64,000 nt of DNA from Marinilabilia salmonicolor (GTDB taxonomy: Bacteria > Bacteroidota > Bacteroidia > Bacteroidales > Marinilabiliaceae), in the NCBI RefSeq assembly GCF_003003035.1, contig NZ_PVTS01000008.1, positions 124,001 to 188,000 on the forward strand, written 5' to 3'. A model generated the notes under the pieces. It was not told where the DNA came from and searched no databases. It saw nothing but the letters and a program-made list of their open reading frames with translations. The position numbers and the translations under genes are program-made. Positions 1 through 10,395 of the stretch are shown here, one piece after another; the first letter of the stretch is position 1, and every line of letters starts with the position of its first letter.

Positions 1-1521
1 GACAAGAAATACGGCGCTCCCCAAATTACCAAAGATGGTGTTACTGTAGCAAAAGAAATAGAGCTTTCTGAACCTTACGCCAATCTGGGTGCCCAGATGG
101 TAAAGGAAGTGGCTTCAAAAACCGGTGATGATGCAGGTGATGGTACCACTACTGCTACCGTTTTGGCTCAGTCTATTGTAAAAGTTGGTCTGAAAAACGT
201 TACTGCAGGTGCCAACCCAATGGAGCTGAAGCGTGGTATCGACCTGGCTGTAGCCAAAGTGGTTGAAAATATCCGCAAACAAGCTCAGGTTGTTGGTGAA
301 GACAATAGCAAAATTGAGCAGGTGGCCCGTATCTCTGCCAACAATGACGAGGAAATTGGTCGTCTGATTGCAGAAGCCATGGAGAAAGTTGGTCATGAAG
401 GGGTTATTACCGTAGAGGAAGCAAAGGGTATTGAAACTACCGTTGAGGTAGTGGAAGGTATGCAATTTGATCGTGGTTATATCTCTCCTTATTTTGTGAC
501 CAACACCGAGAAAATGCAGGCCGAACTGGATAATCCATATATCCTTATTCACGACAAGAAAATCAGCACCATGAAGGATTTACTCCCTGTGTTGGAGCAA
601 ACTGCCCAATCAGGTCGTCCTTTGTTGATCATCTCGGAAGATGTGGATGGTGAAGCCCTGGCTACATTGGTTGTAAACCGTTTGAGAGGGTCTCTGAAAG
701 TGGCCGCTGTTAAAGCCCCCGGTTTTGGTGATCGTCGTAAAGAAATGTTGCAGGACATCGCTGTGCTGACAGGAGGTACCGTAATCTCTGAAGAGACCGG
801 TTTGAAGCTGGAAAATGCGACCATTGAGATGCTTGGACAGGCTGAGAAAGTTACCATCGATAAGGAAAATACAACTCTTGTTAACGGTCTGGGTGACAAA
901 GATGCCATCGAGCAGCGGGCTCAGCAGATTAAAGCTCAGATTGCCAACACTACTTCAGACTATGACAAAGAGAAGCTTCAGGAGCGTTTGGCTAAACTGG
1001 CCGGTGGAGTTGCTGTTCTTTACGTTGGTGCTGCATCAGAGGTTGAGATGAAAGAGAAAAAAGACCGTGTAGATGATGCCCTGAGCGCTACTCGTGCCGC
1101 AGTTGAAGAAGGTATCGTTCCTGGTGGAGGTGTGGCTTACATTCGTGCCATTGCTGATCTGGAAGATCTGAAAGGTGAGAATGAAGACCAGACTACCGGC
1201 GTGGAGATTGTGAAGCGTGCTATTGAAGAGCCTTTGCGTCAGATTGTTGCCAATGCAGGTAAAGAAGGAGCTGTCATTGTACAGAAAGTTAAAGAGGGTA
1301 AAGATGCCTATGGCTATAATGCCCGCATCGACGAATACCAGGACTTCTTTGAGTCTGGCGTAATTGATCCGGCTAAAGTGACCCGTGTGGCCCTTGAGAA
1401 TGCCGCTTCAATTGCCGGAATGTTCCTCACTACTGAGTGTGTTTTGGTAGAAGAAAAGGAAGATGAACCTGCTCCAATGCCTAACCCGGGAATGGGTGGC
1501 GGCATGCCGGGCATGATGTAA
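1..1521 (+). CDS. groEL: Chaperonin GroEL, 5' end outside the window
   Basis: This is the large subunit of the cytoplasmic GroEL/GroES folding chamber, which uses ATP to refold proteins. The frame is open from base 1 and begins with [13 protein letters not shown], which corresponds to about residue 40 of full-length GroEL, so roughly the first 40 residues lie upstream. The ATP-binding signature [11 protein letters not shown] follows, then the intermediate and apical domains, and the protein ends in the typical Gly/Met-rich tail ([10 protein letters not shown]). Identification is by direct recognition of a highly conserved family. A strong hairpin terminator follows 27 bases after the stop. 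groES would be expected just upstream, outside the window. Confidence 0.98.
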   Translation, partial: DKKYGAPQITKDGVTVAKEIELSEPYANLGAQMVKEVASKTGDDAGDGTTTATVLAQSIVKVGLKNVTAGANPMELKRGIDLAVAKVVENIRKQAQVVGEDNSKIEQVARISANNDEEIGRLIAEAMEKVGHEGVITVEEAKGIETTVEVVEGMQFDRGYISPYFVTNTEKMQAELDNPYILIHDKKISTMKDLLPVLEQTAQSGRPLLIISEDVDGEALATLVVNRLRGSLKVAAVKAPGFGDRRKEMLQDIAVLTGGTVISEETGLKLENATIEMLGQAEKVTIDKENTTLVNGLGDKDAIEQRAQQIKAQIANTTSDYDKEKLQERLAKLAGGVAVLYVGAASEVEMKEKKDRVDDALSATRAAVEEGIVPGGGVAYIRAIADLEDLKGENEDQTTGVEIVKRAIEEPLRQIVANAGKEGAVIVQKVKEGKDAYGYNARIDEYQDFFESGVIDPAKVTRVALENAASIAGMFLTTECVLVEEKEDEPAPMPNPGMGGGMPGMM

Positions 1522-1548
1522 TCATAACAGAACATTGTCTGTCAAATA

Positions 1549-1576
1549 AAAAGGGTGCTTTGCGGCACCCTTTTTT
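1549..1576 (+). terminator. Rho-independent terminator of groEL
   Basis: A ten-base-pair stem (AAAAGGGTGC with GCACCCTTTT), a six-base loop and a run of T follow the groEL stop codon. The stem has A residues on its other side, so it may also stop transcription from the convergent epimerase gene. Confidence 0.9.
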
Positions 1577-1635
1577 AGTTTCATGAAGGTTTCTTATCTG
1601 ATTTCTTCCTTTTCTATTCTTTATTTCTCTACTCT

Positions 1636-2601
1636 CTATTCTCTATTCACTAACTTAAACCACTCCACAAAAGCCTTCAGTCCGTCTTCAAGTTTTACCC
1701 GGGGGTGGTAACCTAAAAGTTTTTGTGCTTTACTGATGTCGGCAAAAGTTACATCCACATCGCCCGGTTGCATGGGTAAGCGTTTTATCGTCGGCTCAGT
1801 GGCCGTGGCTTCAGAAATTTTTGTGACCAAATTTTTAAGTGAAACCGGATGGTTATTTCCCAGATTTACCGTTTCAAAAACCTTATTGTTGGCCATCAGA
1901 CAGTCAACTGCTCCACAAATACCTGCAACGGTATCGCTGATAAAGGTATAATCCCGTGATGTGGATCCGTCGCCAAAAAGAGTGAGCGGAGTTCCCTCTA
2001 ACATCATTCTCGTAAACTTATGAATGGCCAGATCCGGGCGCTGACGGGGTCCGTAAACGGTGAAGAAGCGCATGTTTATGATGTCCGTTCCATAGAGATG
2101 GTGCCAGGTATGGTTGAGTAATTCACAGGCTTTCTTTGAAAAGGCATAAGGTGAAATAGGATTGTCCACATTAAGCTTTTCGTGCCAGGGAGTTTTTGGA
2201 TTGTTGCCATATACAGAAGAAGAACTGGCAAAGGCCAGTTTTTTAATCTGATATTTTTCCATGGCACTTAATACAACTCTGGTGCTGGTAATATTGTTCT
2301 CAATGTAACTTTGCGGGTCCTGAATGCTGGGCCGTACACCGGCTTTTCCTGCAAGATGGACAACAATGTCTGCCCCTTTTGAGAAAATATTGTTTGTGGT
2401 TTCTTCGTTGGTCAGATCATTTTCAAAAAATGTAAAGGAAGGGTGGCTGATGAACCCGGAAATATTGGATTTTTTTATTTGGGGATCGTAGAAGGGGTCG
2501 AAGTTGTCAATCCCGGTAACGATATGTCCTTTGCTAAGTAGGGCTTCGGTTAAATGTGAACCAATAAAACCTGCACACCCGGTTACTATAATTTTATACA
2601 T
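1636..2601 (-). CDS. NAD-dependent epimerase, UDP-glucuronate 4-epimerase-like
   Basis: An extended short-chain dehydrogenase/reductase of 321 residues. The Rossmann motif TGCAGFIGSH is at the N terminus and the catalytic Y-x-x-x-K appears as YAFSK. The stretch NFDPFYDPQIKK after the nucleotide-binding loop resembles UDP-glucuronate 4-epimerases (CapI/GAE type) more than GalE. The expected reaction is C4 epimerisation of a UDP-sugar for capsule, O-antigen or exopolysaccharide. It stands alone between groEL and lepA, both on the other strand, with no glycan-synthesis neighbours in view, so the exact substrate is uncertain. Confidence 0.8.
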   Translation of the reverse strand: MYKIIVTGCAGFIGSHLTEALLSKGHIVTGIDNFDPFYDPQIKKSNISGFISHPSFTFFENDLTNEETTNNIFSKGADIVVHLAGKAGVRPSIQDPQSYIENNITSTRVVLSAMEKYQIKKLAFASSSSVYGNNPKTPWHEKLNVDNPISPYAFSKKACELLNHTWHHLYGTDIINMRFFTVYGPRQRPDLAIHKFTRMMLEGTPLTLFGDGSTSRDYTFISDTVAGICGAVDCLMANNKVFETVNLGNNHPVSLKNLVTKISEATATEPTIKRLPMQPGDVDVTFADISKAQKLLGYHPRVKLEDGLKAFVEWFKLVNRE

Positions 2602-2985
2602 AATAATCTGTCTTTTTCAAGGTGCTATTTTAAACTATTTTGGTGGCAAATTCAAGTTGGCAAAGGGTTTTATTTTCCAAAGGGCTCTTTTCTTTGGCGA
2701 GCGGCATGTTTTTATCGGGATATCAATGTGGTTAAAGTTCCTTACATCTCAATCCTCACCTCTCACCCCTCATCCCTCACCCCTCATCTCTCACTCCTCA
2801 ACCCACAATCCTCTTTATTCCCGGATCTCATCTGCCTAAAATACGTTTATTTGTGGTTATGCGATTTAATTTGAATATCTTTGCAGCCTGAAATTGGGAT
2901 AGTAGTTTTTTGTGTAATTGACTGCTATCTTTGCACCGAAGGCAAAGAGCTTTCGTTAAGGTTATTGAAAAACATTTTCTTATAT
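2602..2985. other. Intergenic region, epimerase/lepA, with pyrimidine-rich repeats
   Basis: No convincing gene is present. Bases about 2748-2806 are a low-complexity run of CTCACC/CTCATC-like units. Two TATCTTTG elements (2876-2883 and 2926-2933) lie before lepA; the first has a good upstream TTTG partner. A longer lepA reading frame extends back to 2881 but starts on TTG inside the promoter. Confidence 0.6.
2850..2883 (+). promoter_or_regulatory. Bacteroidota-type promoter of lepA
   Basis: TTTG at 2850-2853 and TATCTTTG at 2876-2883, 22 bases apart, match the -33/-7 (TTTG / TAnnTTTG) promoter of this phylum. A second TATCTTTG at 2926-2933 may be a separate start site, but its upstream TTTG spacing of 13 is poor. 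Confidence 0.6.
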
Positions 2986-4773
2986 ATGGATCACATAAGG
3001 AACTTTTGCATTATTGCTCACATTGATCACGGAAAAAGCACCCTGGCAGACAGGTTGCTGGAGCGGACCAATACTGTATCAGACAGGGAGTTGCTTGAGC
3101 AAACTCTGGACAGTATGGACCTTGAACGGGAGCGTGGCATTACCATTAAAAGTCATGCCATCCAGATGCAATATCCCAAAGATGATAAGGTTTTTACTTT
3201 AAACCTGATTGATACCCCCGGGCACGTGGACTTTTCCTATGAGGTTTCCCGGTCTATTGCCGCATGCGAAGGTGCTTTGCTTATTGTGGATGCCACTCAG
3301 GGAATCCAGGCACAAACCATTAGTAACCTGTATCAGGCAGTGGATCACGATTTGACCATTATCCCGGTTCTGAACAAGATGGATATGGATAGTGCCATGC
3401 CCGAAGAGGTGGAAGATCAGATCATTGATCTGATTGGTTGTGACCGGAGTGAGATTATCCGTGCAAGCGGAAAAACAGGTATGGGTGCTGATGAGATTCT
3501 TGAGGCAATTGTAGCCCGGATTGCCCCTCCGGTGGGTGATCCCAAAGCTCCGCTTCAGGCACTTATTTTCGACTCTGTGTTTAATAGTTTTCGTGGAATC
3601 ATCGCCTACTTTAAAGTGGTGAACGGAGAGATCAGAAAGGGTGATAAGGTTAAGTTTGTGAACACCGGTAAAGAGTACGAAGCTGATGAAATTGGTACCT
3701 TGAAGCTTGGGATGGTTCCGAACAAAGTTCTGAAAACCGGGGATGTGGGGTATATAATTTCCGGCATTAAAACCAGTAAAGAGGTAAAGGTTGGAGATAC
3801 CATTACCCATGTGGCTCGCCCTTGTGATAAGGCTATTTCAGGGTTTGAGGAGGTTAAGCCCATGGTGTTTGCGGGTGTTTATCCTATTGATACCGATGAT
3901 TACGAAGATCTGCGTACAGCCATTGAGAAATTGCAACTCAACGATGCATCTCTGACGTTTCAGCCGGAATCATCAGTGGCACTTGGCTTCGGTTTTCGTT
4001 GCGGGTTTTTGGGAATGCTTCATATGGAGATTGTTCAGGAGCGTCTGGACCGTGAGTTTGATATGGATGTTATTACAACGGTGCCCAACGTGCCCTATAA
4101 AGTTCATACCAAGCAGGGTGAGGTGCTGGAAGTCCATAACCCTTCCGGATTGCCTGAGCCGACGATTATCGACAGGGTAGAGGAGCCTTTCATTAAAGCA
4201 CAGATTATTACCCAGGCCGATTATATTGGTCCTGTTATGAGCCTGTGTCTGGGAAAACGTGGTGAGTTAATCAATCAACACTATCTTACTTCAGACAGGG
4301 TTGAATTGAGTTATGAAATGCCTCTTGCAGAGATTGTTTTTGATTTTTACGATAAGCTGAAGAGTATTTCCAAAGGGTATGCTTCTTTTGATTACTATAC
4401 CACGGGATACCGCACTTCCAAGCTGGTACGTCTGGATATTTTATTGAACGGCGAACCTGTGGATGCACTTTCTACGCTGACGCACTTTGACAATGCTTAT
4501 CCTTTTGGTCGCAGGATGTGTGAGAAGCTGAAAGAATTGATTCCCCGTCAGCAATACGATGTGGCTATCCAGGCTGCCATTGGTGCTAAAATTATTGCTC
4601 GTGAAACAGTAAAAGCACTTAGAAAAGATGTAACTGCCAAATGTTATGGGGGAGATATATCCCGTAAGCGTAAATTGTTGGAAAAACAGAAGAAAGGAAA
4701 GAAGCGGATGAAACAGGTTGGAAATGTGGAAGTACCTCAGAAGGCCTTCCTGTCGATTTTGAAACTCGATTAA
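2986..4773 (+). CDS. lepA: Elongation factor 4 (LepA)
   Basis: A translational GTPase that binds the ribosome and acts on stalled or mis-translocated complexes. The start at 2986 gives 595 residues, the usual family length, beginning [19 protein letters not shown]. The frame could run back to 2881, but that adds 35 unrelated residues. The G1 motif AHIDHGKS, G3 DTPGH and G4 NKMD are all present, followed by EF-G-like domains and the LepA-specific C-terminal domain ending in [17 protein letters not shown] terminator follows the stop. It is a monocistronic housekeeping gene. Confidence 0.97.
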   Translation: MDHIRNFCIIAHIDHGKSTLADRLLERTNTVSDRELLEQTLDSMDLERERGITIKSHAIQMQYPKDDKVFTLNLIDTPGHVDFSYEVSRSIAACEGALLIVDATQGIQAQTISNLYQAVDHDLTIIPVLNKMDMDSAMPEEVEDQIIDLIGCDRSEIIRASGKTGMGADEILEAIVARIAPPVGDPKAPLQALIFDSVFNSFRGIIAYFKVVNGEIRKGDKVKFVNTGKEYEADEIGTLKLGMVPNKVLKTGDVGYIISGIKTSKEVKVGDTITHVARPCDKAISGFEEVKPMVFAGVYPIDTDDYEDLRTAIEKLQLNDASLTFQPESSVALGFGFRCGFLGMLHMEIVQERLDREFDMDVITTVPNVPYKVHTKQGEVLEVHNPSGLPEPTIIDRVEEPFIKAQIITQADYIGPVMSLCLGKRGELINQHYLTSDRVELSYEMPLAEIVFDFYDKLKSISKGYASFDYYTTGYRTSKLVRLDILLNGEPVDALSTLTHFDNAYPFGRRMCEKLKELIPRQQYDVAIQAAIGAKIIARETVKALRKDVTAKCYGGDISRKRKLLEKQKKGKKRMKQVGNVEVPQKAFLSILKLD

Positions 4774-4790
4774 ACAATTCAAAAGATAGA

Positions 4791-4823
4791 AAAACCGGAG
4801 CAGAAATTCTGTTCCGGTTTTTT
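4791..4823 (+). terminator. Terminator after lepA
   Basis: Near-perfect hairpin: AAAACCGGAGCAG pairs with CTGTTCCGGTTTT with one mismatch, followed by T residues, starting 18 bases after the lepA stop. Confidence 0.9.
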
Positions 4824-5019
4824 ATTGCTGTTCATCTTCTTAATATATAACCTGTTAAAATTGTAGGGAGCTCGATTGCAAGAACTTTCTCATTTTGTTT
4901 TGATGCAACTATTGCTATTCTTCCATCAATGGCTACCAACAAAAATTCCCGGTCCGTAATACACAAGGTGTACCGAACCGGTTATTTTTTGAAATATCCC
5001 GACCAGAGAAGGAGCTTAG

Positions 5020-5703
5020 TTAAAGAACCAACTTATATCCTTTACCGTGAACATTGATAATTTCAACGGCAGGCTCTTCTTTGAGGTGTTTTCTCAGCTT
5101 AGTGATGTAAACGTCCATGCTGCGGGCATTGAAGTAATTGTCGTCCACCCAGATGGTTTTCAATGCAAAGTTGCGCTCAAGCACTTTGTTGGCGTTGTTG
5201 CAAAGCAATTTCAACAATTCCGACTCTTTGGTTGTCAGTTTTACAACCTTCTCGCCATCGATTAATTGTTGTTTCTGAGTGTCGAACTTAAACTTTCCGA
5301 GCTGGAATACTTCCTGATTGGCCAGTCCGCCTTTGGTTCGGCGCAAAATAGCTTCGATGCGGAACAACAACTCCTCCATGCTGAAAGGCTTTGCGATGTA
5401 GTCATCGGCGCCAATTTTAAAGCCCTGGAAGATGTCTTCTTTCATCGATTTTGCGGTAAGGAAGATGATGGGCACATCGGTGTTGACCATTCTTATTTCC
5501 TTGGCCAGTGTGAAGCCGTCTTTTTTAGGCATCATGACATCAAAAATACAAACATCGTATTTTTTATTCATGAATGCATCGTAACCTTGTTCACCGTCTG
5601 GCATAAGGTCCGTTTCGTAGCCTTTTGCTTCAAGATATTCGCGAAGCAGCATACCTAAGTTCTCATCGTCTTCGGTCAGGAGAATTTTATATTCTTTTTC
5701 CAT
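5020..5703 (-). CDS. rprY: OmpR-family response regulator, RprY-like
   Basis: A cytoplasmic DNA-binding response regulator of 227 residues. An N-terminal receiver domain (about residues 5-120) carries the acidic pair EDD, the phosphoacceptor D55 in FDVMMP, and the conserved K in FLTAKS. A C-terminal winged-helix domain (about 130-225) is of OmpR/PhoB type. It overlaps the end of the adjacent kinase gene by 28 bases, so the two are translated from one transcript and form a cognate pair. Size, order and the kinase architecture match the RprX/RprY system of Bacteroides, and the name rests on that resemblance. Confidence 0.88.
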   Translation of the reverse strand: MEKEYKILLTEDDENLGMLLREYLEAKGYETDLMPDGEQGYDAFMNKKYDVCIFDVMMPKKDGFTLAKEIRMVNTDVPIIFLTAKSMKEDIFQGFKIGADDYIAKPFSMEELLFRIEAILRRTKGGLANQEVFQLGKFKFDTQKQQLIDGEKVVKLTTKESELLKLLCNNANKVLERNFALKTIWVDDNYFNARSMDVYITKLRKHLKEEPAVEIINVHGKGYKLVL

Positions 5704-7277
5704 TCCTTGGTACTTTTAAAAGGTAAAAATATTTCAAATTTAGTGCCTGAATTCAGTTCACTTTCAACGTTTATGGTGCCTCCATGGTCTTCCACAATCT
5801 TTTTGACGTAGGCCAGACCAAGACCAAAACCTTTCACGTTGTGTATATTGCCGGTGGGTACCCGGTAAAACTTCTCAAAGATACGTTTTAAATTTTCTTT
5901 TGAAATACCCAATCCGTTATCCTGTATCGATATTACAATTCCACCTTTGGGTCGGTTCCATGTCTTTACATGAAAAATCGGCTTCCCCCGCCGGTATTTA
6001 AGCGCATTGTCCAACAAGTTGTGAATGACGTTGGTAAAATGCACTTCATCCACATAAGCTGTGGGGTTTTTGGCGTCCAGTTTTTCTAAAATCTGGCCGT
6101 CTTTGTTTTCAACTTTCAGTTTAAAGTTATTGGTTACGCTGGCAATTAGTTCATTAATATTTACTTTCTTGATCTTCAAACTTCCACTTCCCTTTTCAAA
6201 GATAGCCATTTGCAGGACTTTTTCAACCTGAAATCCAAGTCTTTTGCTTTCATCCTGAATGACTCCTGATATATGTTTCAGACTATCAGGGCTTTTGGCA
6301 ACTGAAATGTCTTTTAACATTTGTGAGGCCAGCGATATTGTGGATATGGGGGTCTTGAATTCATGGGTCATGTTGTTGATGAAATCATTTTTAATCTCAT
6401 CCAGGCGTTTCTGTTTTACAATAATAATAATTGTAAGAATAGATGCCAGAACCATGATAAGTGTGAATACTGCACTCGGTAGCACCATCCCCATGGATTC
6501 CATGATGTAGTTGGGTCTTTGTGGAAAGTAAAGCTGTATGTGATTGGCCTTTGGATGCAGGTCGTTGGGGAAAAGGTATTTCTGGTATATTACATTGGCT
6601 TCCTTTTCATCAAAACCGGCAGTGGACATTACCCTGTTGCCTCTGGAATCGACGATTGAGAACTCATAGGGAAGTTTGATTCCCCGCTCTTCAAATTCAT
6701 TCAAAAGAAAGGCATCCACCAACTCTCTGTCTATTCTCTGGCTGATGGGTACATCATCAAACAGGTCTTTGAGCAAACGGCGGCGTTGTTCCTCCATTTT
6801 GTTGCGAACCTGAATCTGAATGTTGTTGAAAGCGGTTGCCAGCGGGTCGGTGGCTTCTGATTTGTTGTAAATCATCGGGGTGGTCTCCCGGTAAGAAAAA
6901 ACCAGTGAGTCTTTTTTGTAGGTGGATAGCTCTGTATCCATTTTTGAACCCTGGATAAAGAAATCAAATGTGATGTCCATCTGCGGGATCTCCTCGGACT
7001 GCAAATTGTTTCTTTTTCCGGAAAAGTATTTGTTTTCTTTCCTGAGATTCTCAGGCAGTTTGTTGATTGGATTGAGTTTTAACTGGGCACCTAACCTGGA
7101 TGTTTCATTAATCTCAAGTCTGGATATGACCTGATCCATGGTTTGCCGCACGGTTTGGTCAAAATGCTCCTCTTTGATTTTTGTGGCATTCTTAATCCAT
7201 AGGGTTTGAATGTATATCAACCCTGAAAGAGTGAATGCTATAATAACTGTAAGTACCCAAATGAATTTCCTGCTCAT
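5676..7277 (-). CDS. rprX: Sensor histidine kinase, RprX-like
   Basis: An inner-membrane sensor kinase of 533 residues. A first transmembrane helix lies near residues 8-28, followed by a periplasmic sensing region of about 230 residues and a second helix around residues 265-285. The dimerisation box has the phosphorylated H305 in NNMTHEFKTP. ATP-binding N box (NLLDNALKYR), G1 (QDNGLGIS) and G2 (GFGLGLAYVKKI) follow. It would phosphorylate the response regulator encoded immediately downstream, whose start lies inside this gene. The signal sensed is not visible from the sequence. Confidence 0.88.
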   Translation of the reverse strand: MSRKFIWVLTVIIAFTLSGLIYIQTLWIKNATKIKEEHFDQTVRQTMDQVISRLEINETSRLGAQLKLNPINKLPENLRKENKYFSGKRNNLQSEEIPQMDITFDFFIQGSKMDTELSTYKKDSLVFSYRETTPMIYNKSEATDPLATAFNNIQIQVRNKMEEQRRRLLKDLFDDVPISQRIDRELVDAFLLNEFEERGIKLPYEFSIVDSRGNRVMSTAGFDEKEANVIYQKYLFPNDLHPKANHIQLYFPQRPNYIMESMGMVLPSAVFTLIMVLASILTIIIIVKQKRLDEIKNDFINNMTHEFKTPISTISLASQMLKDISVAKSPDSLKHISGVIQDESKRLGFQVEKVLQMAIFEKGSGSLKIKKVNINELIASVTNNFKLKVENKDGQILEKLDAKNPTAYVDEVHFTNVIHNLLDNALKYRRGKPIFHVKTWNRPKGGIVISIQDNGLGISKENLKRIFEKFYRVPTGNIHNVKGFGLGLAYVKKIVEDHGGTINVESELNSGTKFEIFLPFKSTKEWKKNIKFS

Positions 7278-7350
7278 GTTACAAAAATAACGGGTTGTTT
7301 GGGATTTTCCTTTTGATTAACAAAAATTAACTCTATGTGTTGATTTTCAG

Positions 7351-8124
7351 TTAATAAAGGTTGTCGGACGCTTCAAAATCCTCATCGGGCAGTTCCAGTG
7401 TATCAACATTTTCGAGCGCTTCGTTTGCAGCCTTTTGTTCCGCCTCTTTTTTAGAATTCCCTGTCCCCTGGCCGGTAATCTGGCTGCCAATAATGGCTTT
7501 GGCGATAAATATAGGTCCGTTTTCTTTAGGATCCGGATATTCTTCGGTGACGAACTGAACCGGACATTTATGTTTTTGCCCCCATTCAATGAGAATGGAT
7601 TTGTAGTTGGTGTCGTTTTCCACAATTTGTTGCAGATCCAGGTAACGGGTAAGGATACGGTTTCTTACAAACTTTCGTGCACTTCCGTATCCTTTGTCAA
7701 GAAAAATTGCTCCAATGATTGCCTCAAGTGCATCTCCAAGGATGTGTGTTTGGGAAATGTCTCCCGGGGGGTGAAACTTTATCCAGTTGTTGAGCCCCAT
7801 ATTTAGTGCAATCTGATTGAGATTTACCCGACTGACGATGCGGGATCTTGTTTTTGTGAGGAATCCTTCATCTTCCGTAGGAAAAAGAGCATAGAGCTCC
7901 TGCGCCACAATGGCACCAAGAATTGCGTCACCGAGGTATTCGAGACGTTCGTTGTTGTAAGGCTCGTTGGATGATTTCCGCCTGAGAACTGATTTGTGGA
8001 CCAGCGCCTGCCGGTAAAGTTCTGTTTTTCCGGGACGGATACCGGTTACAGAATTTATAAATCCATAAAACTTCCTGCCCTGACGGGAAAAAAGTTTTAT
8101 GGATTTGAAAAGTGGTATAAACAC
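7351..8124 (-). CDS. rnc: Ribonuclease III
   Basis: Double-strand-specific endoribonuclease for rRNA and mRNA processing, 257 residues. The RNase III signature NERLEYLGDAILG provides metal-binding acidic residues, and a second acidic motif is seen in GDALEAIIGAIFLD. A double-stranded RNA-binding domain occupies the C-terminal third (GTGNSKKEAEQKAANEAL). It starts three bases after the fabF stop, giving the order acpP-fabF-rnc on one transcript, an arrangement common in Bacteroidota. Confidence 0.96.
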   Translation of the reverse strand: MFIPLFKSIKLFSRQGRKFYGFINSVTGIRPGKTELYRQALVHKSVLRRKSSNEPYNNERLEYLGDAILGAIVAQELYALFPTEDEGFLTKTRSRIVSRVNLNQIALNMGLNNWIKFHPPGDISQTHILGDALEAIIGAIFLDKGYGSARKFVRNRILTRYLDLQQIVENDTNYKSILIEWGQKHKCPVQFVTEEYPDPKENGPIFIAKAIIGSQITGQGTGNSKKEAEQKAANEALENVDTLELPDEDFEASDNLY

Positions 8125-8127
8125 AAC

Positions 8128-9378
8128 TTAATCTAATGCTTTGAATACCACACATGCATTGTGACCTCCGAATCCGAAAGTATTCGACATTGCCACTTTG
8201 ATTTTTCTCTCTTGTGCCTTGTTGGGCGTAAGATTGAGTTTTGGATCAATTTCGGGATCCAGTTCAAATTGGTTGATAGTCGGAGGAACGATGCTGTTCT
8301 TCATTGCCAGAATCGATGCAATGGCTTCAATAGCTCCGGTAGCACCCAACAGGTGTCCGGTCATCGATTTGGTGGAACTGATATTCAGTTTGTACGCGTG
8401 ATCTCCAAAAAGCCTTTGAATGGCCAATGGCTCAGCGATGTCTCCCAATGGGGTGGATGTGCCGTGAACATTGATGTAATCAACCTCTTCAAGGTTGATG
8501 TTGCCATCTTTAAGTGCATTTTCCATTACTCTTTGAGCACCTTTTCCTTCCGGATGGGGCGCTGTAATGTGGTGTGCATCGGCAGTCATGCCGCTACCAA
8601 CCAGTTCGCAATAGATTTTTGCACCGCGTTTCACGGCATGTTCATATTCTTCTATTACCAGGGCTCCGGCGCCTTCACCCATGACAAAGCCGTCACGGCC
8701 TTTGTCAAATGGACGAGAAGCTGTTGCCGGGTCATCATTGCGGGTTGAAATTGCCTGCATGGCATTAAAACCGCCTACACCTGCTTCATTGATCGCAGCT
8801 TCTGAACCCCCTGTGATAAACATTTCTGCTTTTCCCAGACGGATAAGGTCAAAAGCGCTGCCAATGGCATGCGATGCCGAGGCACAAGCCGATACTGTTC
8901 CGTAGTTGGGCCCGCGAAATCCATACTTAATAGAAATGTGACCTGCTGCAATGTCAGAGATCATTTTCGGGATGAAGAAAGGATTGAAACGGGGCACTTC
9001 GTTGTTCTTAACGAATCCACGGGTTTCGTCGAGGAAAGTGATGATGCCACCAATACCTGCACCCCAGATGACGCCTGCCATATCCTGGTCTATGGTCTGG
9101 AGGTCGATACCGGCATCCTGGTATGCCTGCTCAGCTGCAATAACTGCAAACTGAGCAAACATATCCATTTTTCTTGCCTCTTTACGATCGAAGTAATCGG
9201 TTGCTTTGTAGTCTTTAACCTCGCAAGCAAATTGTGTTTTGAATTGGGTGGCGTCAAATCGAGTAATGGGTGCAGCACCACTTACTCCTTGAACCAGGTT
9301 GTTCCAATACTCATCGATGGTTTTCCCAATCGGGGTAATGGCGCCCATCCCTGTAACTACTACTCTTTTTAACTCCAT
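8128..9378 (-). CDS. fabF: Beta-ketoacyl-ACP synthase II
   Basis: A condensing enzyme of fatty-acid elongation, 416 residues, joining malonyl-ACP to the growing acyl chain. The active-site Cys lies in VSACASASHAIG, and the two catalytic histidines in HGTSTPLGD and GHLLGATG. Length and start (MELKRVVVTGMGAITPIG) are typical. It lies 37 bases after acpP, whose product is its substrate carrier, and directly upstream of rnc. Confidence 0.97.
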   Translation of the reverse strand: MELKRVVVTGMGAITPIGKTIDEYWNNLVQGVSGAAPITRFDATQFKTQFACEVKDYKATDYFDRKEARKMDMFAQFAVIAAEQAYQDAGIDLQTIDQDMAGVIWGAGIGGIITFLDETRGFVKNNEVPRFNPFFIPKMISDIAAGHISIKYGFRGPNYGTVSACASASHAIGSAFDLIRLGKAEMFITGGSEAAINEAGVGGFNAMQAISTRNDDPATASRPFDKGRDGFVMGEGAGALVIEEYEHAVKRGAKIYCELVGSGMTADAHHITAPHPEGKGAQRVMENALKDGNINLEEVDYINVHGTSTPLGDIAEPLAIQRLFGDHAYKLNISSTKSMTGHLLGATGAIEAIASILAMKNSIVPPTINQFELDPEIDPKLNLTPNKAQERKIKVAMSNTFGFGGHNACVVFKALD

Positions 9379-9415
9379 AACTGCTTTTAAAGTATAACTC
9401 TACTTTTTTGACTAA

Positions 9416-9652
9416 TTACTTTGCATTTTCTTGAATGTAAGCAATGGCGTCACCCACTGTACCGATGTTCTCTGCCTGATCATCAGGAATTGCGATGTTG
9501 AATTCTTTCTCGAACTCCATGATCAGCTCTACAGTGTCAAGAGAGTCAGCACCGAGGTCGTTGGTGAAACTGGCTTCGTTTGTTACTTCTGTTTCGTCAA
9601 CTCCCAACTTGTCTACAATAATTGCCTTAACTCTTGATGCAATGTCTGACAT
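9416..9652 (-). CDS. acpP: Acyl carrier protein
   Basis: Small acidic carrier of fatty-acid intermediates, 78 residues from the start at 9652 ([17 protein letters not shown]). The phosphopantetheine attachment serine is in [12 protein letters not shown]. The reading frame continues upstream to 9724, but those 24 extra residues are basic, unlike any ACP, and correspond to untranslated leader. It is the first gene of acpP-fabF-rnc. Confidence 0.97.
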   Translation of the reverse strand: MSDIASRVKAIIVDKLGVDETEVTNEASFTNDLGADSLDTVELIMEFEKEFNIAIPDDQAENIGTVGDAIAYIQENAK

Positions 9653-9825
9653 AGCTTTAAATTTTAAGTTAATAATTGAAAATTTGGTTTTAAAACAACT
9701 GTGCAAAGAAAAAGATTTGCCCAAAATAAATCAAATATTCCTCAAAGGAAATTAGTTTTCAGGCCTCTTTTTTCTAATTTTGACTGGGCAAAAATACTAA
9801 TTTTTTACAAGATAAAAATTTGATA

Positions 9826-10395
9826 ATGAAGAATATTGTTCTTTTCGCTTCGGGGTCGGGTACCAACGCGGAAAATATTGCACTTTTTTTTCGGAATACC
9901 CCCGGGGTAGAAGTTTCGTATGTTTTCTCCAATCGTTCGAATGCGGGGGTGCTTGAACGTGCTAAAAAGCTTAATATAAGAACTTTTGTCTTCGATCGCA
10001 AGATGTTTTTTGATTCAGATGAGGTGTTAAACCTCCTTTCTGAGATTTCTCCTGATTTAATTGTTTTAGCCGGTTTTTTGTGGTTGATTCCCGAAAAGAT
10101 GGTTAATGCGTTTCCCAACCGGATTGTAAATATCCATCCAGCTTTGCTTCCGGCCTATGGTGGTAAAGGGATGTATGGCGACAGGGTGCATCAGGCTGTT
10201 ATTGACAATGGTGAAACAGAATCCGGTATAACCATTCATTTTGTCAACGAAAAATATGACGAGGGAAATATTATTTTCCAGGGAAAATGTCCCGTCCATA
10301 AGAAGGATACCCCTGAAACCCTTGCATCAAAAATTCATAAATTGGAGTATGAGCATTATCCGCGGGTTATTAAAGAGCTTCTGGAGCGGCTGTAG
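9826..10395 (+). CDS. purN: Phosphoribosylglycinamide formyltransferase
   Basis: Third step of purine synthesis: transfers formyl from 10-formyl-tetrahydrofolate to GAR. 189 residues from the ATG at 9826; a TTG six bases earlier is less likely. The substrate-binding start FASGSGTNAENI, the catalytic region NIHPALLPAYGGKGMYG with N-x-H, and the C-terminal D in HFVNEKYDEGNII are all seen. Its 3' end overlaps the 3' end of the opposite-strand M23 peptidase gene by 26 bases. Confidence 0.95.
   Translation: MKNIVLFASGSGTNAENIALFFRNTPGVEVSYVFSNRSNAGVLERAKKLNIRTFVFDRKMFFDSDEVLNLLSEISPDLIVLAGFLWLIPEKMVNAFPNRIVNIHPALLPAYGGKGMYGDRVHQAVIDNGETESGITIHFVNEKYDEGNIIFQGKCPVHKKDTPETLASKIHKLEYEHYPRVIKELLERL

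Noticed and set aside
2748-2806. CTCACC/CTCATC run as a functional repeat
   Set aside because: Low-complexity pyrimidine tract with irregular unit lengths; nothing beyond sequence slippage is supported.
2881-2985. 35-residue N-terminal extension of LepA
   Set aside because: It begins at TTG inside the promoter and adds sequence absent from the family; the ATG at 2986 gives the standard N terminus.
3199-3810. 203-residue frame opposite lepA
   Set aside because: Antisense shadow of a highly conserved gene, with no independent motif.
9653-9724. 24-residue N-terminal extension of acyl carrier protein
   Set aside because: Basic residues unlike any [11 protein letters not shown] is the conserved start.
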